Shown piece by piece: positions 30,211 to 38,567 of a stretch of DNA of 64,000 nucleotides. Positions within the stretch are counted from its first letter, which is position 1, and the number at the start of each line of letters is the position of its first letter. The position numbers and the translations under genes are program-made. The notes beneath the pieces are model-generated. The model was given only the letters and a program-made list of their open reading frames with translations. It was not told where the DNA came from and did not search any database. Origin of the DNA: an uncultured Paracoccaceae bacterium (GTDB lineage: Bacteria > Pseudomonadota > Alphaproteobacteria > Rhodobacterales > Rhodobacteraceae). Location of the stretch: positions 124,001 to 188,000 of the forward strand of contig CAJXSR010000001.1 of NCBI GenBank assembly GCA_913061275.1, written 5' to 3'.

Positions 30211-30870
30211 ATGAGCCCTGCTGTTATCCAACTAATTGTTCTTGCCGCTATTGCAGTGTTTTTATTCATACGTTTGAAAAACGTTTTGGGTACACGCGAA
30301 GGGTTTGAACCAAAAACTGATCCAACAACAAAACCAAATGAAGCAAAAGGCCCTTCACTTGAAATAATAGAGGGCGGACTTGATCGCGATATTACCGATC
30401 ATGTTGAAATGGACAGCCCAGAAGGGCAGGCTTTTGCTAAAATGAAAAAAGCCGAGCTGGGCTTTTCAGTAAATGAATTTTTGGGCGGCAGTCGCCAAGC
30501 CTATGAAATGATACTTATGGCGTTTGAAGGTGATGATCTGGAAACGCTAAAGCAATTCTTGTCTGATGATGTCTACGATAGCTTTTCATCAGTTATAACC
30601 GCACGACAAGAGGCTGGCTTGAAAGTAAATGCTACCTTTGTTGGGGTGCGTGAAATGAAAGTTACGGGCGCAAAGTTTAACGGGCGTAATAAAGAAGGCG
30701 AAATTACCATGCGATTTGTTGGTGAAATTGTCAGCTATGTTGAAGATGAAACGGGTAAAATCATAGAAGGCAATCGTGATGTGATTAAACGCCAGATAGA
30801 TATATGGACATTTGCCCGTAAATTTGGCCGTGATGATCCAAATTGGGAACTAGTTTCAACAGGCGGATAA
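30211..30870 (+). CDS. timA: Tim44/TimA family protein
   Basis: A Tim44-domain protein anchored by one N-terminal helix (VIQLIVLAAIAVFLFIRLKN). Residues about 85-219 form the Tim44-like fold (MILMAFEGDDLETLKQFLSDDVYDSF). In Caulobacter, TimA is described as an inner-membrane protein related to mitochondrial Tim44. I start at the ATG at 30211 because GAAAGG lies upstream; a TTG at 30196 is in frame. It is followed 5 bp later by an Smr-domain gene. Confidence 0.87.
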   Translation: MSPAVIQLIVLAAIAVFLFIRLKNVLGTREGFEPKTDPTTKPNEAKGPSLEIIEGGLDRDITDHVEMDSPEGQAFAKMKKAELGFSVNEFLGGSRQAYEMILMAFEGDDLETLKQFLSDDVYDSFSSVITARQEAGLKVNATFVGVREMKVTGAKFNGRNKEGEITMRFVGEIVSYVEDETGKIIEGNRDVIKRQIDIWTFARKFGRDDPNWELVSTGG

Positions 30871-30875
30871 GATTA

Positions 30876-31445
30876 ATGGCTGCTAAAAAGCTATCTGATG
30901 ATGAAAAGCTTTTATGGCGCACGGTTACTGAAAGAGTTTCACCAATGCGCGAAAGCTTTGCGTTTGAGCCATCCGTAAAGTCAAAACTAAAATCATCTGT
31001 AATTAGGCAAAAAGCCAAACTTACAGAATTTCACATTGGTCAAAAAGCTAAGGCCGCTCAATTTACCCCAAGTGGCGAAACCTCTCCGAAAGGGGTTTCG
31101 GCAAATATGGATAAAAAGAACTTTCAACGCCTAGTGCGTGGGAAGCTAGAAATTGATGGTAAGCTTGACCTGCATGGTTTGACGCAAGAACAGGCAAAAA
31201 TGATGCTGCGTGTAAAATTATTGCAAGCGCACGAACGCGGTAAGCGGCTTATCTTGGTGGTTACAGGAAAAGGCAAACAGCGAACGGATGAGTTTAACCG
31301 CCAAATTGTTGGTGTCTTGCGCCAAAACGTTCCCATGTGGTTGCGCCAAGCCCCGCTGTCGTCGATCGTATTAGAGGTAACATCTGCGCAACAACGCCAC
31401 GGCGGCGAAGGGGCGTTTTATGTTTACTTGCGCAGGAACCGGTGA
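30876..31445 (+). CDS. Smr domain-containing protein
   Basis: A 189-residue protein with a lysine-rich N-terminus and a C-terminal Smr (small MutS-related) domain: LDLHGLTQEQAKMML, RLILVVTGKGK and the closing GEGAFYVYLRR. Smr domains cut nucleic acids or act on collided ribosomes in other organisms; the role here is unknown. The start used is the ATG at 30876, 5 bp after the timA stop. The 3' end overlaps the convergent MFS gene by 22 bp. Confidence 0.88.
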   Translation: MAAKKLSDDEKLLWRTVTERVSPMRESFAFEPSVKSKLKSSVIRQKAKLTEFHIGQKAKAAQFTPSGETSPKGVSANMDKKNFQRLVRGKLEIDGKLDLHGLTQEQAKMMLRVKLLQAHERGKRLILVVTGKGKQRTDEFNRQIVGVLRQNVPMWLRQAPLSSIVLEVTSAQQRHGGEGAFYVYLRRNR

Positions 31446-32632
31446 GTGGCGAAATAAGTTACGCCACAAACCGCAAGAATGTAGAGTACATAAATTGGCA
31501 TCTGGGTGGGAAAGCTATATCCAAGATCAATTAATCGACCCGTAACAAGTGGCCCAATGGCGGATCCGAAAACCATAAAAGCAGTCGCAAGCGCTTTAAT
31601 TGCGCCTACATGTTTTGTACCATAAATCTCTGACCAAAACGCAACTGAAACAGTTGATACGGCACCTTGTGTAATGGCCATGAACAATAAAGCTATTAGG
31701 CCTGCGGTTAAGCTGTTGAAGCTTGAAAAAACCAAAAGCCCGCAAGCCAAAGGGAGTAACATAAATGGCAAAATGCGGATGCTGCCCCATTTATCAATGG
31801 CCCACCCAAAGGCTAAGCCCGCGACTACGCCCATAGCTGTGAAAGCTGGGAAAAGTGCTACAAGATGAACATGCTGCCAGTCTTTAACTTCAGCTAGGTG
31901 CACCTGTTGGAAAAATACAGCGGTGGTGAACATGCTGGGAGTTATGGCTGCTGGGATTAACAACCAAAATAACGGATGACTTATGGCTTCTTTGCGCGTC
32001 CAGTGTTTTGCACCTATGCCAACTGCTTGTGTGGTTTCGGCAATGGAATGAGGGGTGCGTTCTTTGACTAATAGAAAGCGTAAAAAAAACATAAAAAATA
32101 GCGATATGCCGGCAGCGGCAATCCAAACGGTTTGCCAGGATATATATATCAAAAGGGCCACAACAATCATTGGTACGAAGGCCTCGCCAATAGAAAAGCC
32201 AAGGTTGGCAATGGCAACAGCCCTGCCGCGTGTTGCCGTGTACCAGCGCACCATTGAAATCATTGCGACATGATTTAATATGCCTTGCCCGCTTAGGCGC
32301 AGGCCGAAAATAACGGCGGGTAACAGCCAGACGGATGAATTAAATGCCATCGCAAGACAAAATATTGCCATGATGATTAAGGTTACTGTGGTTAAGGCCC
32401 GCGCCCGAAATCTGTCGGCAAGCCCGCCCGCCCAGATCATTGTCAGGCCAGATGCGGTGGTGCCAAGTGCGTAAAGTGAACCCCAATCGCCGTGTGATAG
32501 GCTATAGGTTTCCATGATTTGTTTGGCAAAGATCGAGATGAAATAAGTTTGCCCGAAAGAAGTAGCAAACATCATCGCGCCACCAGCAATAAGCCAGCGG
32601 GCATTGGTGCGTATGAAGGTAAGTGTGTTCAT
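31424..32632 (-). CDS. MFS transporter
   Basis: A 402-residue major facilitator protein with 12 predicted membrane helices in two six-helix halves separated by a cytoplasmic loop (LLVKERTPHSIAETTQAVG). The helix 2-3 loop AGGLADRFRARAL is the typical MFS signature region. The substrate cannot be told from the sequence. An isolated 14-bp palindrome lies 70 bp upstream of the start. It is convergent with the Smr gene and downstream of hslU on the same strand with a 138-bp gap. Confidence 0.85.
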   Translation of the reverse strand: MNTLTFIRTNARWLIAGGAMMFATSFGQTYFISIFAKQIMETYSLSHGDWGSLYALGTTASGLTMIWAGGLADRFRARALTTVTLIIMAIFCLAMAFNSSVWLLPAVIFGLRLSGQGILNHVAMISMVRWYTATRGRAVAIANLGFSIGEAFVPMIVVALLIYISWQTVWIAAAGISLFFMFFLRFLLVKERTPHSIAETTQAVGIGAKHWTRKEAISHPLFWLLIPAAITPSMFTTAVFFQQVHLAEVKDWQHVHLVALFPAFTAMGVVAGLAFGWAIDKWGSIRILPFMLLPLACGLLVFSSFNSLTAGLIALLFMAITQGAVSTVSVAFWSEIYGTKHVGAIKALATAFMVFGSAIGPLVTGRLIDLGYSFPTQMPIYVLYILAVCGVTYFATHRFLRK

Positions 32633-32701
32633 GCGCGATCAAGATCGTATTTTAAGCTTTAGGTCACGCAAAAAATGCTATGGGGTTGCGTAAAATGCGA
32701 T

Positions 32702-32715
32702 GTCCCAGTTGGGAC
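32702..32715. promoter_or_regulatory. Palindrome upstream of the MFS gene
   Basis: GTCCCA-GT-TGGGAC is a 6+6 inverted repeat with a 2-base centre. It lies 70 bp before the MFS start codon and 56 bp after the hslU stop. The centre is too short for a good RNA hairpin and no T-run follows, so an operator is more likely than a terminator. Confidence 0.4.
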
Positions 32716-32770
32716 GCATAGTTAAGGTATTGAAATAATTAACTTAAGTCAAAAAAAGATAGGGTGTTTT

Positions 32771-34078
32771 CTAAAGCATATATCTTGAAACATCAGAGGC
32801 TTTGGCAAATTCCCCCAAATGATCTTCGACGTATTTTTTGTTTATCACAACTTTTTCACCCGGTTTGTCAGGTGCTGCGAAGCTTAGTTCTTCGAATACG
32901 CGTTCGATGATGGTGTATAGGCGGCGCGCGCCGATGTTTTCGACTGTTTGGTTTACGTCAGCCGAGATTTTAGCGATGGCGGCGATGCCGTCTTTGGTGA
33001 AACTTACGTCGACCTGTTCTGTTTGCATAAGGGCGGTGTATTGCAATGTTAGTGCGTTGTCAGTTTCGGTTAGGATGCGCACAAAATCTTCTTCGGTCAG
33101 TGCGCGCAATTCAACGCGAATTGGCAAACGGCCCTGAAGTTCAGGCAGTAAATCGGATGGCTTGGCAATGTGAAAAGCACCTGACGCAATAAACAGAATG
33201 TGGTCGGTTTTTACAGGCCCATGTTTGGTGGAAACGGTGGTACCTTCAATCAGGGGTAGCAAATCACGCTGCACACCTTCGCGGGACACATCAGCACCGC
33301 GTGCATCTGATCGGGCGCAAACTTTATCAATTTCATCCAAAAAAACGATACCGTTTTGTTCAACCGCTTTGATCGCTTCACTATTAACAGTTTCTTGATC
33401 TACCAGCTTATCCGCTTCTTCATTGATTAAAATTTCATAACTGTCGGAAACTTTCATTTTGCGTTTTGTCGTGCGCCCACCCATAGCTTTGCCGAATATA
33501 TCGCCGAGGTTCATCATGCCCATGCCACCACCCGGTTGACCCGGAATATCCATCATCTGCATTGGGTTGGATGTGTCGGTAAGTTCTACCTCGATCTCTT
33601 TATCATCCAGCATTCCATCGCGCAGTTTCTTGCGGAACATTTCACGGGTTTGTTCACGGGCGTCTTTGCCGCAAAGCGCATCAATGACGCGCTCTTCTGC
33701 ACTGTCATGTGCATTGGCCTTTACGACCTCGCGCATTTCGTCGCGCACCATGATGATGGCACTATCAACCAGATCACGTATAATCTGTTCTACATCGCGG
33801 CCAACGTAACCCACTTCGGTAAATTTGGTTGCCTCAATCTTTAGAAACGGGGCTTTTGCAAGCTTTGCCAGGCGGCGGGAAATTTCGGTTTTACCAACGC
33901 CTGTTGGCCCGACCATCAATATATTTTTTGGATAAACCTCATCCCGAATATTATCCGCTAATTGTTTGCGGCGCCAACGGTTGCGTAATGCCACGGCAAC
34001 AGCGCGTTTGGCATCATTTTGGCCGATGATAAAACGGTCAAGTTCGGATACGATTTCGCGGGGGGTTAAGTCGGTCAT
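32771..34078 (-). CDS. hslU: ATP-dependent protease ATPase subunit HslU (ClpY)
   Basis: AAA+ unfoldase that feeds proteins to the HslV peptidase. It has 435 residues: [20 protein letters not shown] at the N-terminus, Walker [10 protein letters not shown], the pore-loop segment [20 protein letters not shown], the I domain in the middle, Walker [11 protein letters not shown], and a C-terminal YML-type tail that docks into HslV. It is separated from hslV by a membrane-protein gene whose stop is 3 bp upstream. Confidence 0.97.
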   Translation of the reverse strand: MTDLTPREIVSELDRFIIGQNDAKRAVAVALRNRWRRKQLADNIRDEVYPKNILMVGPTGVGKTEISRRLAKLAKAPFLKIEATKFTEVGYVGRDVEQIIRDLVDSAIIMVRDEMREVVKANAHDSAEERVIDALCGKDAREQTREMFRKKLRDGMLDDKEIEVELTDTSNPMQMMDIPGQPGGGMGMMNLGDIFGKAMGGRTTKRKMKVSDSYEILINEEADKLVDQETVNSEAIKAVEQNGIVFLDEIDKVCARSDARGADVSREGVQRDLLPLIEGTTVSTKHGPVKTDHILFIASGAFHIAKPSDLLPELQGRLPIRVELRALTEEDFVRILTETDNALTLQYTALMQTEQVDVSFTKDGIAAIAKISADVNQTVENIGARRLYTIIERVFEELSFAAPDKPGEKVVINKKYVEDHLGEFAKASDVSRYML

Positions 34079-34081
34079 AGA

Positions 34082-35152
34082 TTAGTCCTTTGCTGTGGTA
34101 TTCCACGGGGGTAGTTTGTCTTTGGCCTTAAAGTCAGGCAATGCGTTCATTAATTTGCACCGTATCTTTTCCCAGTTGGAGCCAATCAAAACAAGACCTA
34201 AACCAATAAGAAGAACAACCATCCCGTAGCCACCGTCAACAACAGTAAAAATAAGGGCGATCATGTAGCCAATTCCAGAGATTAAAAAAGAACGGCGGTC
34301 AATTATGATTGCGGTAAGGGCGATTAATATTAGAAACAGCGTAAGTAATAAAAGCGATATTAACGTTGGGTTTGAATAAAGCGTTAATGCAATCGAATTC
34401 ACGATCGCGGGTGCCGCTAATACATGTAGCCAAAACCCATTTGCCGAGCGGCGTGTTACGCGGTGCGGGTCGCTCATGTCGAACCGCACCGCTATGAAAA
34501 ATGCGCAAAGGCCAAGAGAAATTGTGATAAGGCTAAAAGGCCAGCCTGTTGTAAGTAAAAATAGATCAGAAGGGCCTGAAATATCGGCACCCCCAGAGGA
34601 TGACAGCCCTATTGCAAATGCAAAAACCGCTAAACCTGAAAGCATAAGTGAAAATGGTATGCGGAAAAAATACCAATAAAACATGAGAGCAACAGCAGCG
34701 ATACCTACCGCAACCGTCATTGACATTGTTTCAGGGGCAGAGGTGATTTGGATTAGAGCGAACCCAATTTGCAGGGCACCTAGGCCAAAAAAGATACTTA
34801 ATACGATAGAGGGGGCAATCATACGGCGTTTTAATGTAAAATAGGCGGTCATAAGGCCCACAACGCCAAGTTGAATTGCACCGTATATTAAAAAAGAACT
34901 ACCTTTGCCCGCGCTTGAGGTGAAGGCGGCAATTCCTGTGATGGCAGTCCAGCCTGAGTATAAAATGATAAGGCCCACGACGATAAAGATTTCGTTGAAG
35001 CCTTTGAAAAGCTCAAACGGTTCATCAATTTGGGCGGTTGCGGCCCTATATCCACGCCGTTCATCAGCAAGCTTTGTAAGGGATGCTGCTTGTGGTTCTG
35101 TCAACAGGCCTGCACTAACGGCTGCCCGCAAGTCATCATTTTCTATGGTCAT
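34082..35152 (-). CDS. Polytopic membrane protein of unknown function (DUF2157-like layout)
   Basis: A 356-residue protein with a short soluble N-terminus ([20 protein letters not shown]) and about ten hydrophobic helices from residue ~50 on, e.g. [19 protein letters not shown] and [15 protein letters not shown]. Layout resembles DUF2157-type proteins, but I cannot name a family with certainty. The start used is the ATG at 35152, which overlaps the hslV stop as ATGA; an open extension to 35197 lies inside hslV. Its stop is 3 bp before hslU. So it is translated between hslV and hslU, and may be regulated with the protease, though no direct role is known. Confidence 0.7.
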   Translation of the reverse strand: MTIENDDLRAAVSAGLLTEPQAASLTKLADERRGYRAATAQIDEPFELFKGFNEIFIVVGLIILYSGWTAITGIAAFTSSAGKGSSFLIYGAIQLGVVGLMTAYFTLKRRMIAPSIVLSIFFGLGALQIGFALIQITSAPETMSMTVAVGIAAVALMFYWYFFRIPFSLMLSGLAVFAFAIGLSSSGGADISGPSDLFLLTTGWPFSLITISLGLCAFFIAVRFDMSDPHRVTRRSANGFWLHVLAAPAIVNSIALTLYSNPTLISLLLLTLFLILIALTAIIIDRRSFLISGIGYMIALIFTVVDGGYGMVVLLIGLGLVLIGSNWEKIRCKLMNALPDFKAKDKLPPWNTTAKD

Positions 35153-35709
35153 TTTGATATGGTTTCTACGGTCATGTTTCCGTTCGTATAAACGCAAATT
35201 TCAGCAGCAATTTTTATTGCCTTTCTGGCAATTTCTTCTGCATCATCTTTGGTGTCCATTAATGCGCGTGCAGCGGCAAGGGCGAAGTTACCGCCAGACC
35301 CGATAGCGGCAATATCATGTTCTGGCTCTAAAACATCGCCCGCACCTGTGATTACAAATAGATCCACCCCGTCTGATACAATTAACATAGCTTCTAAATT
35401 GCGTAGGTATTTATCCATGCGCCAATCTTTTGCTAGCTCAACAGATGCTTTTGCAAGCTGCCCAGGTGTTGCCTCTAGTTTTGTTTCAAGGCGTTCCAGA
35501 AGTGTAAAGGCATCAGCGGTTGAACCTGCAAAGCCACAAATAACATCATGGCCGCCCGGTGATATGCGGCGTACTTTGCGCGCGGTTCCTTTTATAACGG
35601 TTTGGCCAATACTGACCTGCCCATCACCTGCAATAACAACTTTGCCATTTTTTTTGATACCAACAATGGTTGTGCCGTGCCAACCTGGAAAGCTGTTATT
35701 ATGGTCCAT
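35149..35709 (-). CDS. hslV: ATP-dependent protease peptidase subunit HslV (ClpQ)
   Basis: Threonine peptidase that forms the proteolytic core with HslU. It has 186 residues; HGTTIVGI at residues ~11-18 contains the threonine that becomes the new N-terminus after processing. [15 protein letters not shown] and [15 protein letters not shown] are family motifs. It overlaps the downstream membrane gene by 4 bp. It is divergent from a MarR-type regulator. Confidence 0.96.
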   Translation of the reverse strand: MDHNNSFPGWHGTTIVGIKKNGKVVIAGDGQVSIGQTVIKGTARKVRRISPGGHDVICGFAGSTADAFTLLERLETKLEATPGQLAKASVELAKDWRMDKYLRNLEAMLIVSDGVDLFVITGAGDVLEPEHDIAAIGSGGNFALAAARALMDTKDDAEEIARKAIKIAAEICVYTNGNMTVETISK

Positions 35710-35822
35710 TATATTATTCCTTATGCCTGACTAAATGGATTTAAGCTGTGAACACTGTGATTGCAACCGCTTCAAAAATTTCAGTTGTCATAGAGCCTAT
35801 ATGGTTGATAACGATTTATATC

Positions 35823-35834
35823 GTGTATATACAC
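35823..35834. promoter_or_regulatory. Palindrome at the marR-like start, possible operator
   Basis: GTGTATATACAC is a perfect 12-bp palindrome ending 5 bp before the ATG at 35840 chosen for the MarR-like gene. MarR proteins often bind AT-rich palindromes over their own start and repress themselves, so autoregulation is possible. Confidence 0.4.
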
Positions 35835-35839
35835 AAATT

Positions 35840-36253
35840 ATGGATTATACGAACCCAAAAAACTGTTTAACCTTTAAGGCACAACGTGTTGCCAGAACAA
35901 TGGGCCGCCAAATGGAAATGGCGCTTAAGCCTGTGGGGTTAACTAATCAACAGTTCACCACATTAACGATACTTAACAGTATGGAAAGCGTCACTGTATC
36001 TGAATTGGCAGAAATGATGGGCGTTGAGCGCACAACAATGACCCGGAACATAGAACAGATGCGTAAGAAAAGTTGGTTAGAACAAGTTCCAACTAAAGAC
36101 CTGCGTATTCGTGCGTATGAAATTACAAAATCTGGTAAGCAACAGTATTCGATGGCGATTCCATTATGGCAAGAACAACAGAAAGTTTTTATTGGTGCGC
36201 TTGGAAATGAGGCCGTGGATGGGCTTCTGTCTTTATCTATGAGGTTTAGTTAA
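35840..36253 (+). CDS. MarR family transcriptional regulator
   Basis: A winged-helix regulator of about 137 residues from the ATG at 35840: CLTFKAQRVARTMGRQME forms the dimer helix, TVSELAEMMGVERTTMTRN the helix-turn-helix, and LEQVPTKDLRIRAYEITKSG the wing. Further in-frame starts at 35801 and 35735 exist, and none has a good ribosome site; the inner start fits family length and places a palindrome just upstream. Targets are unknown. Neighbours are hslV (divergent) and an Lrp-type gene (convergent), neither an obvious partner. Confidence 0.82.
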   Translation: MDYTNPKNCLTFKAQRVARTMGRQMEMALKPVGLTNQQFTTLTILNSMESVTVSELAEMMGVERTTMTRNIEQMRKKSWLEQVPTKDLRIRAYEITKSGKQQYSMAIPLWQEQQKVFIGALGNEAVDGLLSLSMRFS

Positions 36254-36288
36254 TTATAAAAGATAATCAGCAACCCATACCATAACGT

Positions 36289-36765
36289 CTATTCCCATGG
36301 TGGAATGTAAAATGAGGCTTTTATTCGGTCCATGACAACCGTGGTTTTGAAACCTTTGATATCTGGGTTGTCATATAGAAAGTTGCGCGTGAACTCTTCG
36401 TATTCAACCATATCTCTGGCACTGACGATCAGGATAAAATCGTTGTCACCAGTTACGTAATAAGCACTCATCACCACAGGTTCACGCCGTACGGATTTTT
36501 TGAAATGATCTATTATGTCCGAACGTTCGCGCTCTAACGTGACGGCAATCATCATGGTCAGTGAACGTCCAAGCACCGCGCTGGAAACGATTGCGACGTC
36601 AGATTCGATGACTTTTTTAGCACGCAATCGGTTTAGACGACGTTGTGTCGAAGTGGGGGAAAGGCCAATTTTTTCAGACAGCTGGGCCGAAGTGAGTTGA
36701 TTATTTAACTGGACTTCATGAAGGATTTTTCGATCTAAAGTATCTAAATTGCTCATATTATTCAT
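36289..36765 (-). CDS. Lrp/AsnC family transcriptional regulator
   Basis: A 158-residue regulator: N-terminal helix-turn-helix (LTSAQLSEKIGLSPTSTQRR) and a C-terminal RAM ligand domain (AYYVTGDNDFILIVSARDM). It is transcribed away from an aldehyde dehydrogenase and class III aminotransferase across 118 bp, which is the classic placement for an Lrp-type activator that senses an amino acid or amine. The gap holds AT-rich sequence with a small ACGC/GCGT inverted pair at 36779-36795. AAGGA precedes the ATG. Confidence 0.9.
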   Translation of the reverse strand: MNNMSNLDTLDRKILHEVQLNNQLTSAQLSEKIGLSPTSTQRRLNRLRAKKVIESDVAIVSSAVLGRSLTMMIAVTLERERSDIIDHFKKSVRREPVVMSAYYVTGDNDFILIVSARDMVEYEEFTRNFLYDNPDIKGFKTTVVMDRIKASFYIPPWE

Positions 36766-36883
36766 ATATTCCTTATATACGCGCTATATATGCGTGATAA
36801 TTATATAATTGCACCTTTATTCCACTCAATATTGTTACAACACAGCAATGGCAAATGTAACCTGATTTATTGGAACTATAGTG

Positions 36884-38383
36884 ATGAATTATACATCGAA
36901 TCCTGGAAAACTGGCCCTATCAAAACTACATAATCCCGAACTTCTTGTGCGTGAGTGCTATGTCGGTGGTGAATGGGTTAGCGGTGACGGTCTAAAAGAT
37001 GTGATTGATCCTGGCACTTTACTGTCAGTGTTTGAAACTGCGCAATGCGGAGTGGACATAGTTGATATTTGTATAGCTCATGCTGAGCAATCCAGATCAG
37101 ATTGGCAATCACGTTTGCCTGTTGAGCGTGGGTTAATTCTGCGTAAATGGGCCAAGTTGATCCGAAAGAACGCTGATGACTTAGCAGTCATTATCTCGGT
37201 TGAGCAAGGTAAGCCGCTATTTGAATCTAAAGGAGAAGTTGAATATGGTGCTTCTTTTCTGGATTGGTTTGCAGCCGAGGGTGAACGCGCTTTGGGCCAG
37301 AGCCTGCCGTCGCACAAGCCAAATATGTTTACGACAAATTTTGCGCAACCTATCGGTATTTCATTGGCGATTACGCCGTGGAACTTTCCGTTGGCAATGA
37401 TTACGCGCAAGGCAGGAGCGGCTTTGGCTGCAGGGTGTCCTATGATCGTAAAGCCCGCTGCGGAAACGCCACTTAGCGCCAGCGCGCTGGCGGTTCTAGC
37501 CGCTGAAGCGGGCATACCAGGTGGTGTGTTTCAGGTTATTCACGGGGATGCGTCCACGCTTTGCGCAGCCCTGTTGAAGCACCCAGAAATCCGCGCCCTG
37601 TCGTTTACAGGATCAACACGCGTTGGACAGATACTGCTGGAACAAGCTGCCGGAACGGTCAAGCGATGCTCGATGGAATTAGGCGGGAACGCCCCGTTTA
37701 TCGTATTTGAGGATGCCAATCTTGAACAAGCGGTGCAGGCTTGTATGGAGGCAAAATTTGCTACTTCAGGTCAGGATTGTCTGGCGGCGAACCGGGTTTA
37801 TGTGCATGATAATCTGCACGATGAATTTGTAGCGTTACTGGCGGGTAAAATCGAAAACTTACAAGTCGGTTACGGTTTGAACGTAAGCACGCAAATTGGC
37901 CCGATGACAGTGGCTGGAACTGTTATAAAATGTGCTGAAATGGTGCGCGATGCGGTGCAAGAAGGGGCCGTAATTGTAACTGGAGAAACTTCGAAAAATG
38001 ATGGTGGATATTTTGTGACACCCCTGCTGTTAACTGGTGTGACGGATGACATGAAAATCAGCCGTGAGGAAATATTTGCACCTATTGTTTCTGTATTGCG
38101 ATTCAATGATGTCTGTGATGTGATCCAACGCGCCAATGACACCGAAATGGGACTTGCGGCTTATGTTTATACCGCGTCTATGAGCACAGCGCTTTGGGCA
38201 TCCGAGGCCTTGGAATACGGGATGGTTGCAGTAAATGCTTATTCGTTCACTGGCCCACCTTTACCTTTCGGGGGGTGGAAGCAATCTGGTTTGGGGCGTG
38301 AGGGATCTACATTGGGTATAAATGAATACTTGGAAAATAAAAATGTAAGCTTTGGGGGTATCTGTCCGCACATCCCCGATTGA
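36884..38383 (+). CDS. NAD(P)-dependent succinate-semialdehyde-type dehydrogenase
   Basis: Aldehyde dehydrogenase of 499 residues, most like succinate-semialdehyde dehydrogenases (GabD class). TPWNFPLAMITRKAGAALAA is the cofactor segment, FTGSTRVGQIL the nucleotide loop, MELGGNAPFIV carries the general-base Glu, and ATSGQDCLAANRVYV holds the catalytic Cys. The C-terminal PFGGWKQSGLGREGS is also typical. It likely oxidises the aldehyde made by the aminotransferase encoded 184 bp downstream. The ATG at 36884 follows a GTG at 36881. Substrate is inferred from pairing, not proven. Confidence 0.88.
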   Translation: MNYTSNPGKLALSKLHNPELLVRECYVGGEWVSGDGLKDVIDPGTLLSVFETAQCGVDIVDICIAHAEQSRSDWQSRLPVERGLILRKWAKLIRKNADDLAVIISVEQGKPLFESKGEVEYGASFLDWFAAEGERALGQSLPSHKPNMFTTNFAQPIGISLAITPWNFPLAMITRKAGAALAAGCPMIVKPAAETPLSASALAVLAAEAGIPGGVFQVIHGDASTLCAALLKHPEIRALSFTGSTRVGQILLEQAAGTVKRCSMELGGNAPFIVFEDANLEQAVQACMEAKFATSGQDCLAANRVYVHDNLHDEFVALLAGKIENLQVGYGLNVSTQIGPMTVAGTVIKCAEMVRDAVQEGAVIVTGETSKNDGGYFVTPLLLTGVTDDMKISREEIFAPIVSVLRFNDVCDVIQRANDTEMGLAAYVYTASMSTALWASEALEYGMVAVNAYSFTGPPLPFGGWKQSGLGREGSTLGINEYLENKNVSFGGICPHIPD

Positions 38384-38567
38384 TGTGAGTAATATAACCA
38401 TACGCTTTCTAAGCGGTCAGAAGGCACGGTTTGAAACATATACGTACGGGTGTGAGCCTGTGGGAATTCAAAAATGGATGGCTTGTGGGCTGTCTGCACA
38501 CTTATAGCCCAATCCAGTCAGGCGAATGTCTAACGGTTTGAGCGCAGGAAAAATAAAAGGAAATGAC

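Noticed and set aside
38526-38567. Longer N-terminus of the class III aminotransferase
   Set aside because: The ATG at 38568 has a good ribosome site and gives the family-typical start.
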